A stretch of 51,406 bases of DNA from Defluviitaleaceae bacterium (GTDB lineage: Bacteria > Bacillota > Clostridia > Lachnospirales > WQUN01): NCBI GenBank assembly GCA_009781755.1, contig WQVD01000020.1, positions 1-51,406 of the forward strand, in the 5' to 3' direction. Position 1 is the stretch's first letter. Each line of letters opens with the position of its first letter. Shown here one piece after another: positions 42,168 through 50,185 of the stretch. The position numbers and the translations under genes were made by a program. Below the pieces are notes generated by a model. The model was not told where the DNA came from and did no database searches. It worked only from the letters and a program-made list of their open reading frames with translations.

Positions 42168-42836
42168 ATGAATGTACATAGAATTACCGAAGCTGACCAT
42201 AGTATTATGGCAAAGTACGGCTTGCGGGCAGCAGATTTTCCTACAGCGGCACGGCTCTCTTCCACAGCCGGGGCGTATTTGTCACGCGAGGGGGAAGCCC
42301 TGAGCCATGTATATCTCGTACTTTCCGGCAAGGCAAAAGTTTTATTAAGTTTATCCGATGGCAAGCAATTACTGCTTGCCTATTTTATTTCTCAGGGAAT
42401 TATTGGCGATATTGAACTGATGACCGACATAACCACCCACGCCGCCACCTTGCAAGCCGTAACAGACCTCGAATGCATTGCCCTTCCGCTGGACGATTGC
42501 CGCGCACAGTTGAAGCATAATGCCGCTTTCGCCAACGCCATCGGCAAGGAATTGGCCGTCAAATTACACCAACGCGCCATCAACGGCACAATAAACACCT
42601 TGCAACCATTAGAAACTCGATTGTGTGCGTATATATTCCAAACGGCCATAAATAATATTTTTGACGAAAAACTCACCGAAGTCGCCGCCGTCATGGGCGC
42701 CAGCTACCGCCATGTGCTGCGCTGCTTCACCCAACTGTGCACGCAATCCATTTTAATCAAGCAAGGCAAGACGTATCATGTTAATAATCGAAGCGCGCTA
42801 GAGGCACAAGCCGGCGACCGTTTCGCGTGGGATTAA
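42168..42836 (+). CDS. Crp/Fnr family regulator (YeiL-like)
   Basis: A 222-residue cyclic-nucleotide-binding-fold regulator. The N-terminal sensor domain (about 10-125, AYLSREGEALSHVYLVLSGKAKV in parts, IGDIELMTD) resembles YeiL, which lacks clear cAMP ligands; the C-terminal winged helix (about 150-215) has LTEVAAVMGASYRHVLRCFTQL as its helix-turn-helix. The start at 42168 lacks an evident ribosome binding site and lies only a few bases after a promoter-like region, so it may be a leaderless messenger; a TTG at 42108 is in frame but improbable. Followed by a DNA methylase gene. Confidence 0.83.
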   Translation: MNVHRITEADHSIMAKYGLRAADFPTAARLSSTAGAYLSREGEALSHVYLVLSGKAKVLLSLSDGKQLLLAYFISQGIIGDIELMTDITTHAATLQAVTDLECIALPLDDCRAQLKHNAAFANAIGKELAVKLHQRAINGTINTLQPLETRLCAYIFQTAINNIFDEKLTEVAAVMGASYRHVLRCFTQLCTQSILIKQGKTYHVNNRSALEAQAGDRFAWD

Positions 42837-42863
42837 ATGTCCATATATAAGGAGGAGAACGCC

Positions 42864-43613
42864 TTGGTTCAATTACATAACGAAAACTGCATACCTATTT
42901 TGCAGCAGGCCGCCACAGACAGCATCGATTTGATACTTACCGATCCACCGTATGGCTTGGGTACTTTTATGCGGGAGCGCAACACCAACTTGGACGCCAT
43001 GCGCCCCAATTTTTTCGCTACCGCCGGTTGGGACGACTTGGACGAGGATGAATGGGAAGCCTCCATGGACACCTTCTTCCGCGAAGCCGCACGTGTGGTG
43101 CGCAAACGCGGCGCATTTATCGTATTCATGTCCATCATCAAAGTAGAAACGTTCATCAAAATTGCCACGCGCCACGGATTGTATTACAAAACCACCGGCA
43201 TTTGGCACAAATCCAACCCCATGCCGCGCAACATGAACCTACATTTCATCAACTCGACCGAGACATGGGTCTATTTTATCAACAACAAAAAAACCGACAC
43301 CGACAAAGAACTGGCACGCACGGGCACCTTCAACAACGACGGTGTTCCCCTACACGACTTCATTGAATTGCCCGTTTCCCGTCAAACCGGACGCCCAGAG
43401 GACAAACACCCCACACAAAAACCCGTACCCCTCATGGAATTTTTTATCAAAACCTTATCTAACCCCGGCGATACCGTCATGGATCCCTTCATGGGTAGTG
43501 GTACCACCGCCGTAGCCGCCATCAACCTCCAACGCAACGTCATCGGTGCCGAAATCCGCGCCGATTATTTCAAAATGGCGCAAAAACGCACCGCTTTGTT
43601 GCAAAAAAAATAG
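42864..43613 (+). CDS. Orphan DNA methyltransferase (N4-cytosine or N6-adenine)
   Basis: A 249-residue DNA methylase with the catalytic motif LTDPPYG near residues 25-31 ahead of the SAM-binding region DPFMGSGTTAVAA near 210-222, the motif order of beta-class enzymes that make N6-methyladenine or N4-methylcytosine. TTG start at 42864 is preferred because AGGAGGAGA lies 8 bases upstream and the product begins VQLHNENC, as usual for the family; the upstream ATG at 42837 has no site. No restriction endonuclease is adjacent, so it is probably a solitary regulatory or protective methylase. Confidence 0.87.
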   Translation: MVQLHNENCIPILQQAATDSIDLILTDPPYGLGTFMRERNTNLDAMRPNFFATAGWDDLDEDEWEASMDTFFREAARVVRKRGAFIVFMSIIKVETFIKIATRHGLYYKTTGIWHKSNPMPRNMNLHFINSTETWVYFINNKKTDTDKELARTGTFNNDGVPLHDFIELPVSRQTGRPEDKHPTQKPVPLMEFFIKTLSNPGDTVMDPFMGSGTTAVAAINLQRNVIGAEIRADYFKMAQKRTALLQKK

Positions 43614-43627
43614 CCGTGTACTATAAT
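43599..43627 (+). promoter_or_regulatory. Promoter of the S24 regulator gene
   Basis: TTGCAA (43599-43604) and TATAAT (43622-43627), spacing 17 bp. The -35 box lies inside the last codons of the methylase gene. Confidence 0.75.
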
Positions 43628-43654
43628 CGCGTGTAACGAACAAAATTGCGATTA
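43624..43654. promoter_or_regulatory. Inverted repeat, likely operator of the S24 regulator
   Basis: TAATCGC (43624-43630) and GCGATTA (43648-43654) form a dyad with half-site centres 24 bp apart, the first overlapping the -10 box. Placement fits autorepression by the HTH/S24 protein encoded just downstream. Confidence 0.5.
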
Positions 43655-43668
43655 CTGGAGGGCTATGC

Positions 43669-44442
43669 ATGGTTATTGCCGAACGGTTGCGTCTTTTGCG
43701 GCGGGAAAAGGGACTCAGCAAGCGTGAGCTGGTCAATATGTTGCCTCTCAACTACAGCACCTACGCCAATTATGAGTCCGGATTCCGCGAGCCCAACTCC
43801 GAAGTATTGCAATTGCTTTCGCGCCATTTCGGCGTAAGTATCGACTATGTCATCGGCGCCACCGAGAACCGCATGCGTGCCGACGAAGTGGCCGTGCTTA
43901 CCGACGCAGAGCACACGCACATCATGCAATACCGCACGCTGGATGCCCATGGCAAAGAGCTGGTAGATATCGTATTACAAAAAGAAGCAGATCGTCTCAA
44001 TTTCCCCCATACGCACATCGTCGTGGGCGCACACCAAGTGGTAGATGACCGCTGGATTGTGCTCAAGGCCTACCACCAAAAGGCTTCTGCAGGCTTGGGC
44101 AGCTACCTCTCCGATGAAAGCGACAAAGACTACGAGCTCATGCGCTTCGCCGCCACCCCGGTCAGCGAAAAAGCCGACTTCTGCATCAAAATTAAAGGCG
44201 ATAGCATGGAACCCAAAATCGCCGACGGCGACATCGTGTTTGTCAAAGCCGCGCCCAAAATCGACGCCGACAACGTAGGCATCTTCGTCTACGACGGCGA
44301 ATCATATTGCAAGCGCCTGCGCATTGACCATAAGCGCAACCAAATTATGTTGGAATCACTGAACAAGGCCTACGCACCCAAATATATCGAAAACCCCGAA
44401 TCCCTGCGCACCGTAGGCCTAGTAATTGGGATCGCGGAATAA
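43669..44442 (+). CDS. XRE-type regulator with S24 (LexA/CI-like) self-cleaving domain
   Basis: A 257-residue regulator. The N-terminal helix-turn-helix (about 5-62, LRLLRREKGLSKRELVNML) binds DNA; the C-terminal S24 peptidase domain has catalytic Ser179 in GDSMEPKIADGD and Lys215 in YCKRLRI, and the Ala141-Gly142 pair in KASAGLGSY is the likely self-cleavage site. Such proteins are RecA-triggered repressors (CI type). GGAGGG upstream. With no phage genes around, it may be an SOS-like regulator of the host or a remnant of a mobile element. A dyad operator overlaps its own promoter. Confidence 0.88.
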   Translation: MVIAERLRLLRREKGLSKRELVNMLPLNYSTYANYESGFREPNSEVLQLLSRHFGVSIDYVIGATENRMRADEVAVLTDAEHTHIMQYRTLDAHGKELVDIVLQKEADRLNFPHTHIVVGAHQVVDDRWIVLKAYHQKASAGLGSYLSDESDKDYELMRFAATPVSEKADFCIKIKGDSMEPKIADGDIVFVKAAPKIDADNVGIFVYDGESYCKRLRIDHKRNQIMLESLNKAYAPKYIENPESLRTVGLVIGIAE

Positions 44443-44457
44443 AAAGGAGCGAACATC

Positions 44458-44772
44458 ATGTTAGTCGGACTCATCTTACTGGGCGTTCTGGTCATTTGGA
44501 ACGTCGTCACCTTCATGCTCTACGCCATCGACAAAAAACGCGCCAAAAACAACGAATGGCGCATCAAAGAAGCCACCTTAATCGGGGTCGCATTCCTGAT
44601 GGGTGCGGTCGGTGCCACACTGGGCATGTCCATGCTGCGCCATAAGACCAACAAAATCAAATTCAAGATTTCGGTGCCTGTGGCACTTGTACTTAACATA
44701 ATTATCATCCTCGTATTCGCCTTGCATTTTGTTGGCGTCTACGAATTGCCCTTCTTACCTTACGTAGGATAA
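44458..44772 (+). CDS. DUF1294 family small membrane protein
   Basis: A 104-residue protein with three predicted membrane segments and the DUF1294 pattern: LYAIDKKRAKNNEWRIKEATLI, GAVGATLGMSMLRHKTNKIKF (in parts). Function unknown. AAAGGAG lies upstream and it follows the S24 regulator by 15 bp, so it may be under the same promoter. Confidence 0.85.
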   Translation: MLVGLILLGVLVIWNVVTFMLYAIDKKRAKNNEWRIKEATLIGVAFLMGAVGATLGMSMLRHKTNKIKFKISVPVALVLNIIIILVFALHFVGVYELPFLPYVG

Positions 44773-44775
44773 GCT

Positions 44776-45072
44776 ATGATTACCTACGGGGAAATCCCCG
44801 ACAGCGAACGCGATAAGATTTACCAAGATTTTGCCGCCATTAATGCGCGGCAAAACTTGGTGCAGGACAACATTGCACATCGCTTGTCCACACATATCAA
44901 GTTGCTAAATCGCGCCAAAGAAGTCGGCTGCACCCAATCACACCTGCGCACCCAAGGCAAGAAAAACGAACGGTTTTATGAAGGGTTCGGCTTTGTTGAA
45001 ATGGGGCGGCTCGTGGAATTTGGCGGGCAACCCGGTTTTGATTCGGTGTTTTACCAAATGCCAATAAAATAA
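44776..45072 (+). pseudogene. GNAT acetyltransferase with internal deletion
   Basis: A 98-residue frame whose two ends look like a GNAT acetyltransferase of about 145 residues: MITYGEIPDSERDKIYQDFAAINARQN in the N-terminus (in parts) and HLRTQ...NERFYEGFGFVEMGRLVEF in the C-terminus (in parts). The central part that holds the acetyl-CoA loop (Q/R-x-x-G-x-G/A) is missing, replaced by a helical stretch without it. It is in frame, without stops, so a deletion of about 45 residues is likely and activity improbable. No distinct ribosome binding site; 3 bp behind DUF1294. Confidence 0.55.
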
Positions 45073-45077
45073 ACATG

Positions 45078-45110
45078 AAAATCCCCACACTTTATCGGTG
45101 GGGATTTTTT
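45078..45110 (+). terminator. Intrinsic terminator
   Basis: AATCCCCAC and GTGGGGATT form a 9-bp stem with a 9-nt loop, then a T tract. It ends the S24/DUF1294/GNAT transcript. Confidence 0.85.
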
Positions 45111-45213
45111 ATATGCGAATCAATATTTACCTGTAGCTATTTGTCGAAAAAAGTATATAATCGCTCACAACCGAATACTGTTATTTTATATTATAAACAA
45201 GAAGGAGCGCATG

Positions 45214-45804
45214 ATGAAGCTTAGATATTTGCCCAATACCATCACCCTATCGCGGTTTGTTTTGGTGGCTTGTTTGATTTTTTTGGTGCCGTTGTCGGTG
45301 GCCAGCATGATTGTGTTTACGATTGCCGGGGCAACCGATATGGTGGACGGATTTATTGCGCGCAGCATCAAAAACGCCCAAAGCAACTTGGGCGCGGAGT
45401 TGGACAGCATGGCCGATATGTTTATGGTTGTGGTTTCTGTTTTTGTTATCGTTCCCGCCATGGATTTGTGGGCCCCCATATGGCCAGCGATATTGGTTGC
45501 GCTTACATTTAAATTGATGTCTGCGGTGCCGGGGTTACTCAAGCATCGCAAGGTTTTCTTCCTGCATACTTTGGCCAATAAGGTGCTGGGATTGGTGTTG
45601 TTTATTGGGGGGCTGCTTTATTTCATCTTCGGCGGGGCTTTTGCAATCAATGTTTATTTTGTGTTCTTGATTGCGGCCGTGTTTGTGGCGACGGTGGAAG
45701 AAATGGTGATCATCAGCCTGCTGAACAACCCGAACAAGGATATCCGTGGTTTTTGGCAAATTGGAACCATCAACGCGGCGTTTTTGCAACGCAAAACGGA
45801 TTAA
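45214..45804 (+). CDS. CDP-alcohol phosphatidyltransferase (PgsA-like)
   Basis: A 196-residue integral membrane enzyme of the CDP-alcohol phosphotransferase family, joining CDP-diacylglycerol with an alcohol phosphate in phospholipid synthesis. The family motif DMVDG...AR...G...D...D is complete (D42, D45, G46, A49, R50, G60, D64, D68). Six hydrophobic segments. Phosphatidylglycerophosphate synthase is the likely but unproven product. AAGGAG lies 6 bases before the ATG at 45214; the ATG at 45211 is too close. Confidence 0.88.
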   Translation: MKLRYLPNTITLSRFVLVACLIFLVPLSVASMIVFTIAGATDMVDGFIARSIKNAQSNLGAELDSMADMFMVVVSVFVIVPAMDLWAPIWPAILVALTFKLMSAVPGLLKHRKVFFLHTLANKVLGLVLFIGGLLYFIFGGAFAINVYFVFLIAAVFVATVEEMVIISLLNNPNKDIRGFWQIGTINAAFLQRKTD

Positions 45805-45827
45805 AGAGGAAACGGCGAGCGGTGAAA

Positions 45828-46880
45828 ATGCAACCTTATAACGAACGCCGACAAACATGGAAACTTGCATTAAGACCGCTGGCGCGTATTATTTTGTTCG
45901 CTTTGCTACTGTCATTTTGCCGAATGTTGTGGGGCGCAAGCTTTCCGCAACATTCAGCGCTGGGTATCATTTGTGTGCAAGCAGCGGATGCGTTGCCGTC
46001 GGTTTATGCGCCCGTGCGCGCGGTGACGGAGAAAGTCGGGCTTGATGTGATTATCACACACCGCAATTATTTTGTACGCACGGACGATGGGTCGGTGTTG
46101 CATTTTATTGCGGGGCGCGGGTATGCCGTGCATTTTTATGCTGACCGCACGCGGCGCATCATCCCCTTTGCCGACGGCGCAACGCCGATTTGGCATGATG
46201 GCAACCTATACATGTATGCACACGCACTGGCCGATATATTCGATTGGGTATATATCACACCGCGCTTTCACCCGATTAATATCACGGCGGAAGCGCGGTT
46301 TTTATATAATCAAGCCATTGTTGCATTGCGGGGCGATGATTATATTTTTGGACAAAATGTGCCGCCCCTGCGCGGCATGCGGGTAGGTACACGCGGCGAT
46401 TTGGCCCGGCATGGATGCGGGCCGGTGGCTGTGTACAACGCATTGTTGCACCTGCATCAAAACCACCCGGAGCAACAAACAGCTGCGCCCTGCATCGCCT
46501 ACATCATCCGCTACTTGGACTACAACGGCGGCATCAATTTGGGCGGTTTGGCCGGTACGCATCCAGAGGTGCTGACGGCTTACCTACAGCGTTCGGGGCA
46601 TAACGCGGAATTAATCCTTGCGCCGACTGGTTTGGACACGCACGTGCGGGACGCAGTTGTGACAATCCTATTGTACGGGCAAGTACGGGGCGGGGCATTT
46701 GTACATTATGTAAAAATCCGATACGACGCGGGGCGATTTTGGGTGTACAACGAATTCGGCAACGACACGCACCCGCGGGTGTATGATTCGCTGGATGCGT
46801 GGGTAGCGGAGCGCAGGTATCGGGTGGTGGCGTTGGTTACGATAACAAATACAACCGATGCAACGCGCGGGTACAGATGA
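45828..46880 (+). CDS. Membrane-anchored C39-like cysteine peptidase
   Basis: A 350-residue protein. An N-terminal membrane segment (about 14-32, PLARIILFALLLSFC) is followed by an extracellular region; the second half (about 185-345) fits a C39-like papain-fold peptidase with catalytic Cys197 in RHGCGPVAVYNALL and His293 in FVHYVKIRYD, then NEFG as the Asn/Asp region. Residues about 30-180 are unassigned. The start is uncertain (ATG 45828 or GTG 45822). Its last 44 bp overlap the convergent HelD gene. Target unknown; lysis or processing of exported peptides is possible. Confidence 0.68.
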   Translation: MQPYNERRQTWKLALRPLARIILFALLLSFCRMLWGASFPQHSALGIICVQAADALPSVYAPVRAVTEKVGLDVIITHRNYFVRTDDGSVLHFIAGRGYAVHFYADRTRRIIPFADGATPIWHDGNLYMYAHALADIFDWVYITPRFHPINITAEARFLYNQAIVALRGDDYIFGQNVPPLRGMRVGTRGDLARHGCGPVAVYNALLHLHQNHPEQQTAAPCIAYIIRYLDYNGGINLGGLAGTHPEVLTAYLQRSGHNAELILAPTGLDTHVRDAVVTILLYGQVRGGAFVHYVKIRYDAGRFWVYNEFGNDTHPRVYDSLDAWVAERRYRVVALVTITNTTDATRGYR

Positions 46881-48972
46881 GATATAACATTTTGCCGCCT
46901 ATGTTTTTTAATTGGCCGTATTCCGGGCAGATGACCGCGTCAAATTCCAGCCCTTTGGCGTAGGGCACGGCCATGATCATGATACCGGGGCCAAAGCGGT
47001 GGTCGGTGGAGTCGATGAGGTGTATGGACAAATCCGGATCCGCTATTTTCAAGTCCGCGTGGAAGGTGCGGGCTTTTTTTGTGTCTGTGAGTAGTATGCC
47101 GATGGTCTGATATTCGGGGGGCAGCGCGGCGAGGATTTCGCATGTGGCAGCAGCAGGTTGGCCGGTCAAATTAATAATTTGCGGCTCGTCGCCGTGGCGC
47201 ATATATAGGTTTGCTTCATCGGCGTGGCGCTGCGCCTCGGGCAGGAATTGCGCGGCGAATCGGTTAATTTCGTAGGTCGAGCGATAGCTTTTGGTCAGCG
47301 GGATGACTTGTGCTGTAGGGTACAGGGCAGCCAAATCATTTTCGTGGTGGACGTTGATGCCGGGGTACAGGGCTTGCCGCACATCGGCCAACAGGGTGAA
47401 GTGGCTTGCGGGGTACATTTTTTGCAAGATGCGGTGTTGTAAGGGGGTAGTGTCTTGTGCCTCGTCCAACAGGATGTGGCGGACGGTTTTGTCGGGTGCG
47501 GCGCGGCCGGTTAGCAGGGATATATATAGAAGCAACAGCGCGTCTTCGAAGTATAGAGATTCCTGCTTGAGCGCTTCGTAAACATAGCGCATGGGGGTGG
47601 TTTTGGCGGGGGCGAAGGTCTTGAGCGCACGTTCATAGAGTTTTTGCGGTGAAGGAGATAAGCGGTTGCGCAGGTCGGTGATGACGATAAGTTTTTCTTC
47701 TTCGAAGCGTGCGCGGGCTTCTGCATCGGTTAGGGATTCTTCGGTGATGGACTCGAACAGGGCGGTGATGGATTTTTTGTTGAGCCGATAATACCCGGCA
47801 AAGCATTGGTTCACGTAGTCGATGACACGGGCGGTTTTGCCCGCGAGGGTGGATGCGGTGGTGCGGTTGGCGTACAACGCGGCCAACCGTTTGCGGTCGC
47901 AGATTTTGTCGGTGTTGAAGTACACATCCTCGTCCAGCGCGGGCGCGTGGTTGTTGACAGTGCGTTCCAAGTGATCGAGAAACGCGGGGGAATATTTATG
48001 TTCCAACCACGCAAGCCGTTCACTGGCACCACTTTTCGCCGCCGACAAAAATTCAATAAGTTCGTAGTTGTCCTTGAATGAACGCCTAGAATGCGCGGAA
48101 ATAAGCGCACAAAAATCCATATGCGCCACATCGTCCTCGCCCAAATCGGGGATGATGCCTTCGATGTAAGATGCAAACACCGACCCCGGCGAGAAAATCC
48201 GCACCTTGGCCGAAGACAGCGTGCCGCGATGGTGGTACAGCAAATAAGCCAGCCGATGCAACCCCACCGAAGTCTTGCCGCTGCCCGCCGGGCCAAAAAC
48301 CAGCACCGAGTCCGCTTGCGACCGTATGGCATGGTTCTGCTCGCGTTGAATAGAATGGATGATGGTCTTGATTTTGGCGTCTGATACCTTGGACAGCTCG
48401 CGCCGCAGGATGTCATCCTCTACGGCCAAATCGGAGTCGAAGTAATATTCCAGTTTGCCTTTATCGATTTGGTAGTGGCGCTTTAACACAATCTCGCCGG
48501 ATATGGTGGGCGCTTCTTTCACGGGCACGACAAAAGACGCATGCCCCACGCCGTAGTCGTAATACAACGACGATATCGGCGCACGCCAGTCGTACACGTG
48601 GAATGTTTGCATTTTTTCATCAAAAAGGGAATGCCGCCCGATGTAGATTTCTTCGCGCTCGTCGTAGCCTTTTTCAATAAAATCCACACGGGCGAAGTAC
48701 GGCGTATCCATGATGCGCGACAACCGCGCTAGTTCTTTGCTGGTTTCGCCATACGCAACCTCGGTGGCGGATACCTCTTGTGCGTACATGGTCAGCAATA
48801 CCACATCGTCAAAATCGCGCACAACGTGCGTTGCTTTGGACATGAGACGACGCGCTTCTATTACCCCTTCTCGCCGGGCGCGCAAGCCTTCGGTATTTTT
48901 ATTTATTTGCGCCAAGATTTCTGCGCATACGGTTTGTAGTTTTTGTTGTTCATGCTCGTTGGAAATTATCAT
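46837..48972 (-). CDS. HelD/HelR-like UvrD-type helicase (RNA polymerase recycling factor)
   Basis: A 711-residue superfamily 1 ATPase of the HelD type, which releases RNA polymerase from stalled complexes. The N-terminal coiled coil (about 1-70) that enters the polymerase, the motif SIQREQNHAIR (Q motif), Walker A GPAGSGKTSV (227-236), Walker B HILLDEAQDTT, and the C-terminal motifs SYRSTYEIN and GLEFDAVI are present. The start at 48972 has GGTGG 5 bases upstream; an ATG at 48984 is also possible. Divergent from the M50 gene; overlaps the C39-like gene at the 3' end. Confidence 0.9.
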   Translation of the reverse strand: MIISNEHEQQKLQTVCAEILAQINKNTEGLRARREGVIEARRLMSKATHVVRDFDDVVLLTMYAQEVSATEVAYGETSKELARLSRIMDTPYFARVDFIEKGYDEREEIYIGRHSLFDEKMQTFHVYDWRAPISSLYYDYGVGHASFVVPVKEAPTISGEIVLKRHYQIDKGKLEYYFDSDLAVEDDILRRELSKVSDAKIKTIIHSIQREQNHAIRSQADSVLVFGPAGSGKTSVGLHRLAYLLYHHRGTLSSAKVRIFSPGSVFASYIEGIIPDLGEDDVAHMDFCALISAHSRRSFKDNYELIEFLSAAKSGASERLAWLEHKYSPAFLDHLERTVNNHAPALDEDVYFNTDKICDRKRLAALYANRTTASTLAGKTARVIDYVNQCFAGYYRLNKKSITALFESITEESLTDAEARARFEEEKLIVITDLRNRLSPSPQKLYERALKTFAPAKTTPMRYVYEALKQESLYFEDALLLLYISLLTGRAAPDKTVRHILLDEAQDTTPLQHRILQKMYPASHFTLLADVRQALYPGINVHHENDLAALYPTAQVIPLTKSYRSTYEINRFAAQFLPEAQRHADEANLYMRHGDEPQIINLTGQPAAATCEILAALPPEYQTIGILLTDTKKARTFHADLKIADPDLSIHLIDSTDHRFGPGIMIMAVPYAKGLEFDAVICPEYGQLKNIGGKMLYLICTRALHRLYLLS

Positions 48973-49002
48973 TAATGCCACCATTTTTCCGTAGAATTAT
49001 TC

Positions 49003-49031
49003 TTGCTATTTTATAAGATTTTCCCTATAAT
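49003..49031 (+). promoter_or_regulatory. Promoter of the M50/S41 protease operon
   Basis: TTGCTA (49003-49008) and a perfect TATAAT (49026-49031) with 17 bp spacing, 38 bases before the M50 gene. Confidence 0.75.
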
Positions 49032-49069
49032 GTCGATACAAGCATGTCTACATAAATGGGGCAAAAGCC

Positions 49070-50185
49070 ATGGACACGTTGAGAAAAACAATTAAAAAAT
49101 TGTTGCCGTTTTTTTTTGGCGGTTTAATCGGCTTGCTTTTGTCTTTATTAAACATTCGAATACCTTTTTTTCATTTAATGATGATTTTTGCTGCTTATAT
49201 AGGAGCAGTGATTTTTCATATTGTCGTGCATGAAGCAGGGCATATGATAGGCGGATGGTTAACCGGATATAAATTTGTGTTGTTTCGCGTGGGGTCACTG
49301 GCATTAATACGGCACAACCATACCTTTCAATTCAAAAGATACCGTATTGGCGGTACCGGCGGGCAATGCCTGATGGAGCCGCCGAATGTACATAACGAAG
49401 ATCATCGCTTTCCATTTTATTTGTACAATTTAGGCGGCGGGTTGTTAAACATTTTCATTTCTACTTTATTTGTGGTTTGGGCTTGGCATACACCGGTACC
49501 TGTTAGTGTTGTGTTGATTGTTTTTGCTGCTATTGGCTTTTTTTTAGGTGCAACCAACTTGATTCCGCTTACGCTTAGCGGTATAAGCAACGATGGACGT
49601 AACGTGTTGTCCTGTGCAAAAGATACGCGAACGCATCGTGCCACATGGATTCAGCTTAAATATGCCGCATTAACGACCCAAGGCGTACGGCAACGCGATA
49701 TGCCCGAAGCATGGATTAGCGACATAGGCGATATTTCCAACGAAGCAATTGGCTTTTTGCATTGCTTGCAATACGATCGGCTCATGGACAACGAAGAAGG
49801 TCAGGCTGCCCGCATCCTTGCTTCCGCGATATTATCCAACCCCGGCAAAATGATGACCCTGCACCAATACATATTACAAGGTGAATTGTTATTTCACGAA
49901 CTCATCAACGAAAACCGTGCCGAAGAAGTTGAGCGCATGTATAACCAAGCATTGCAAGCAGTTTTGGCATCGGTAGCCACACAACTAAATGTATTGCGCC
50001 TGCATTATGCGTGCGCATTGCTATATGAAAAAGACCACACCAAAGCACAAAAAGCATTAGAGGCCTTCAATAAAGCTTGCGCAAACCATGCCTTTGCGGG
50101 TGAAATCCCCGGCGAGCTTTTTTGGATACAAGCAGTAAAAAATTGCGGTCAACCCGCATCAGGAGGTTCAAATGAAAGCAATTAA
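49070..50185 (+). CDS. M50-family (site-2 protease-like) membrane metalloprotease
   Basis: A 371-residue membrane protein with several hydrophobic segments (about 10-30, 33-62, 115-140, 145-165). HEAGH at 54-58 is the zinc motif and NDGRN at 174-178 supplies the third ligand, as in intramembrane metalloproteases of the site-2 type. The C-terminal about 170 residues are soluble helices with TPR-like pairs (ARILASAILSNPGKMM, CALLYEKDHTKAQKALEAF), so it may bind a partner. Its end overlaps the S41 gene by 14 bp, hence one operon. These enzymes activate transcription factors or clear signal peptides; target unknown. Confidence 0.85.
   Translation: MDTLRKTIKKLLPFFFGGLIGLLLSLLNIRIPFFHLMMIFAAYIGAVIFHIVVHEAGHMIGGWLTGYKFVLFRVGSLALIRHNHTFQFKRYRIGGTGGQCLMEPPNVHNEDHRFPFYLYNLGGGLLNIFISTLFVVWAWHTPVPVSVVLIVFAAIGFFLGATNLIPLTLSGISNDGRNVLSCAKDTRTHRATWIQLKYAALTTQGVRQRDMPEAWISDIGDISNEAIGFLHCLQYDRLMDNEEGQAARILASAILSNPGKMMTLHQYILQGELLFHELINENRAEEVERMYNQALQAVLASVATQLNVLRLHYACALLYEKDHTKAQKALEAFNKACANHAFAGEIPGELFWIQAVKNCGQPASGGSNESN

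Noticed and set aside
42864..43613. Restriction-modification system
   Set aside because: No endonuclease or specificity gene is next to the methylase.
43669..45072. Prophage marked by the S24 repressor
   Set aside because: No integrase, structural or lysis genes, and no attachment repeats seen nearby.
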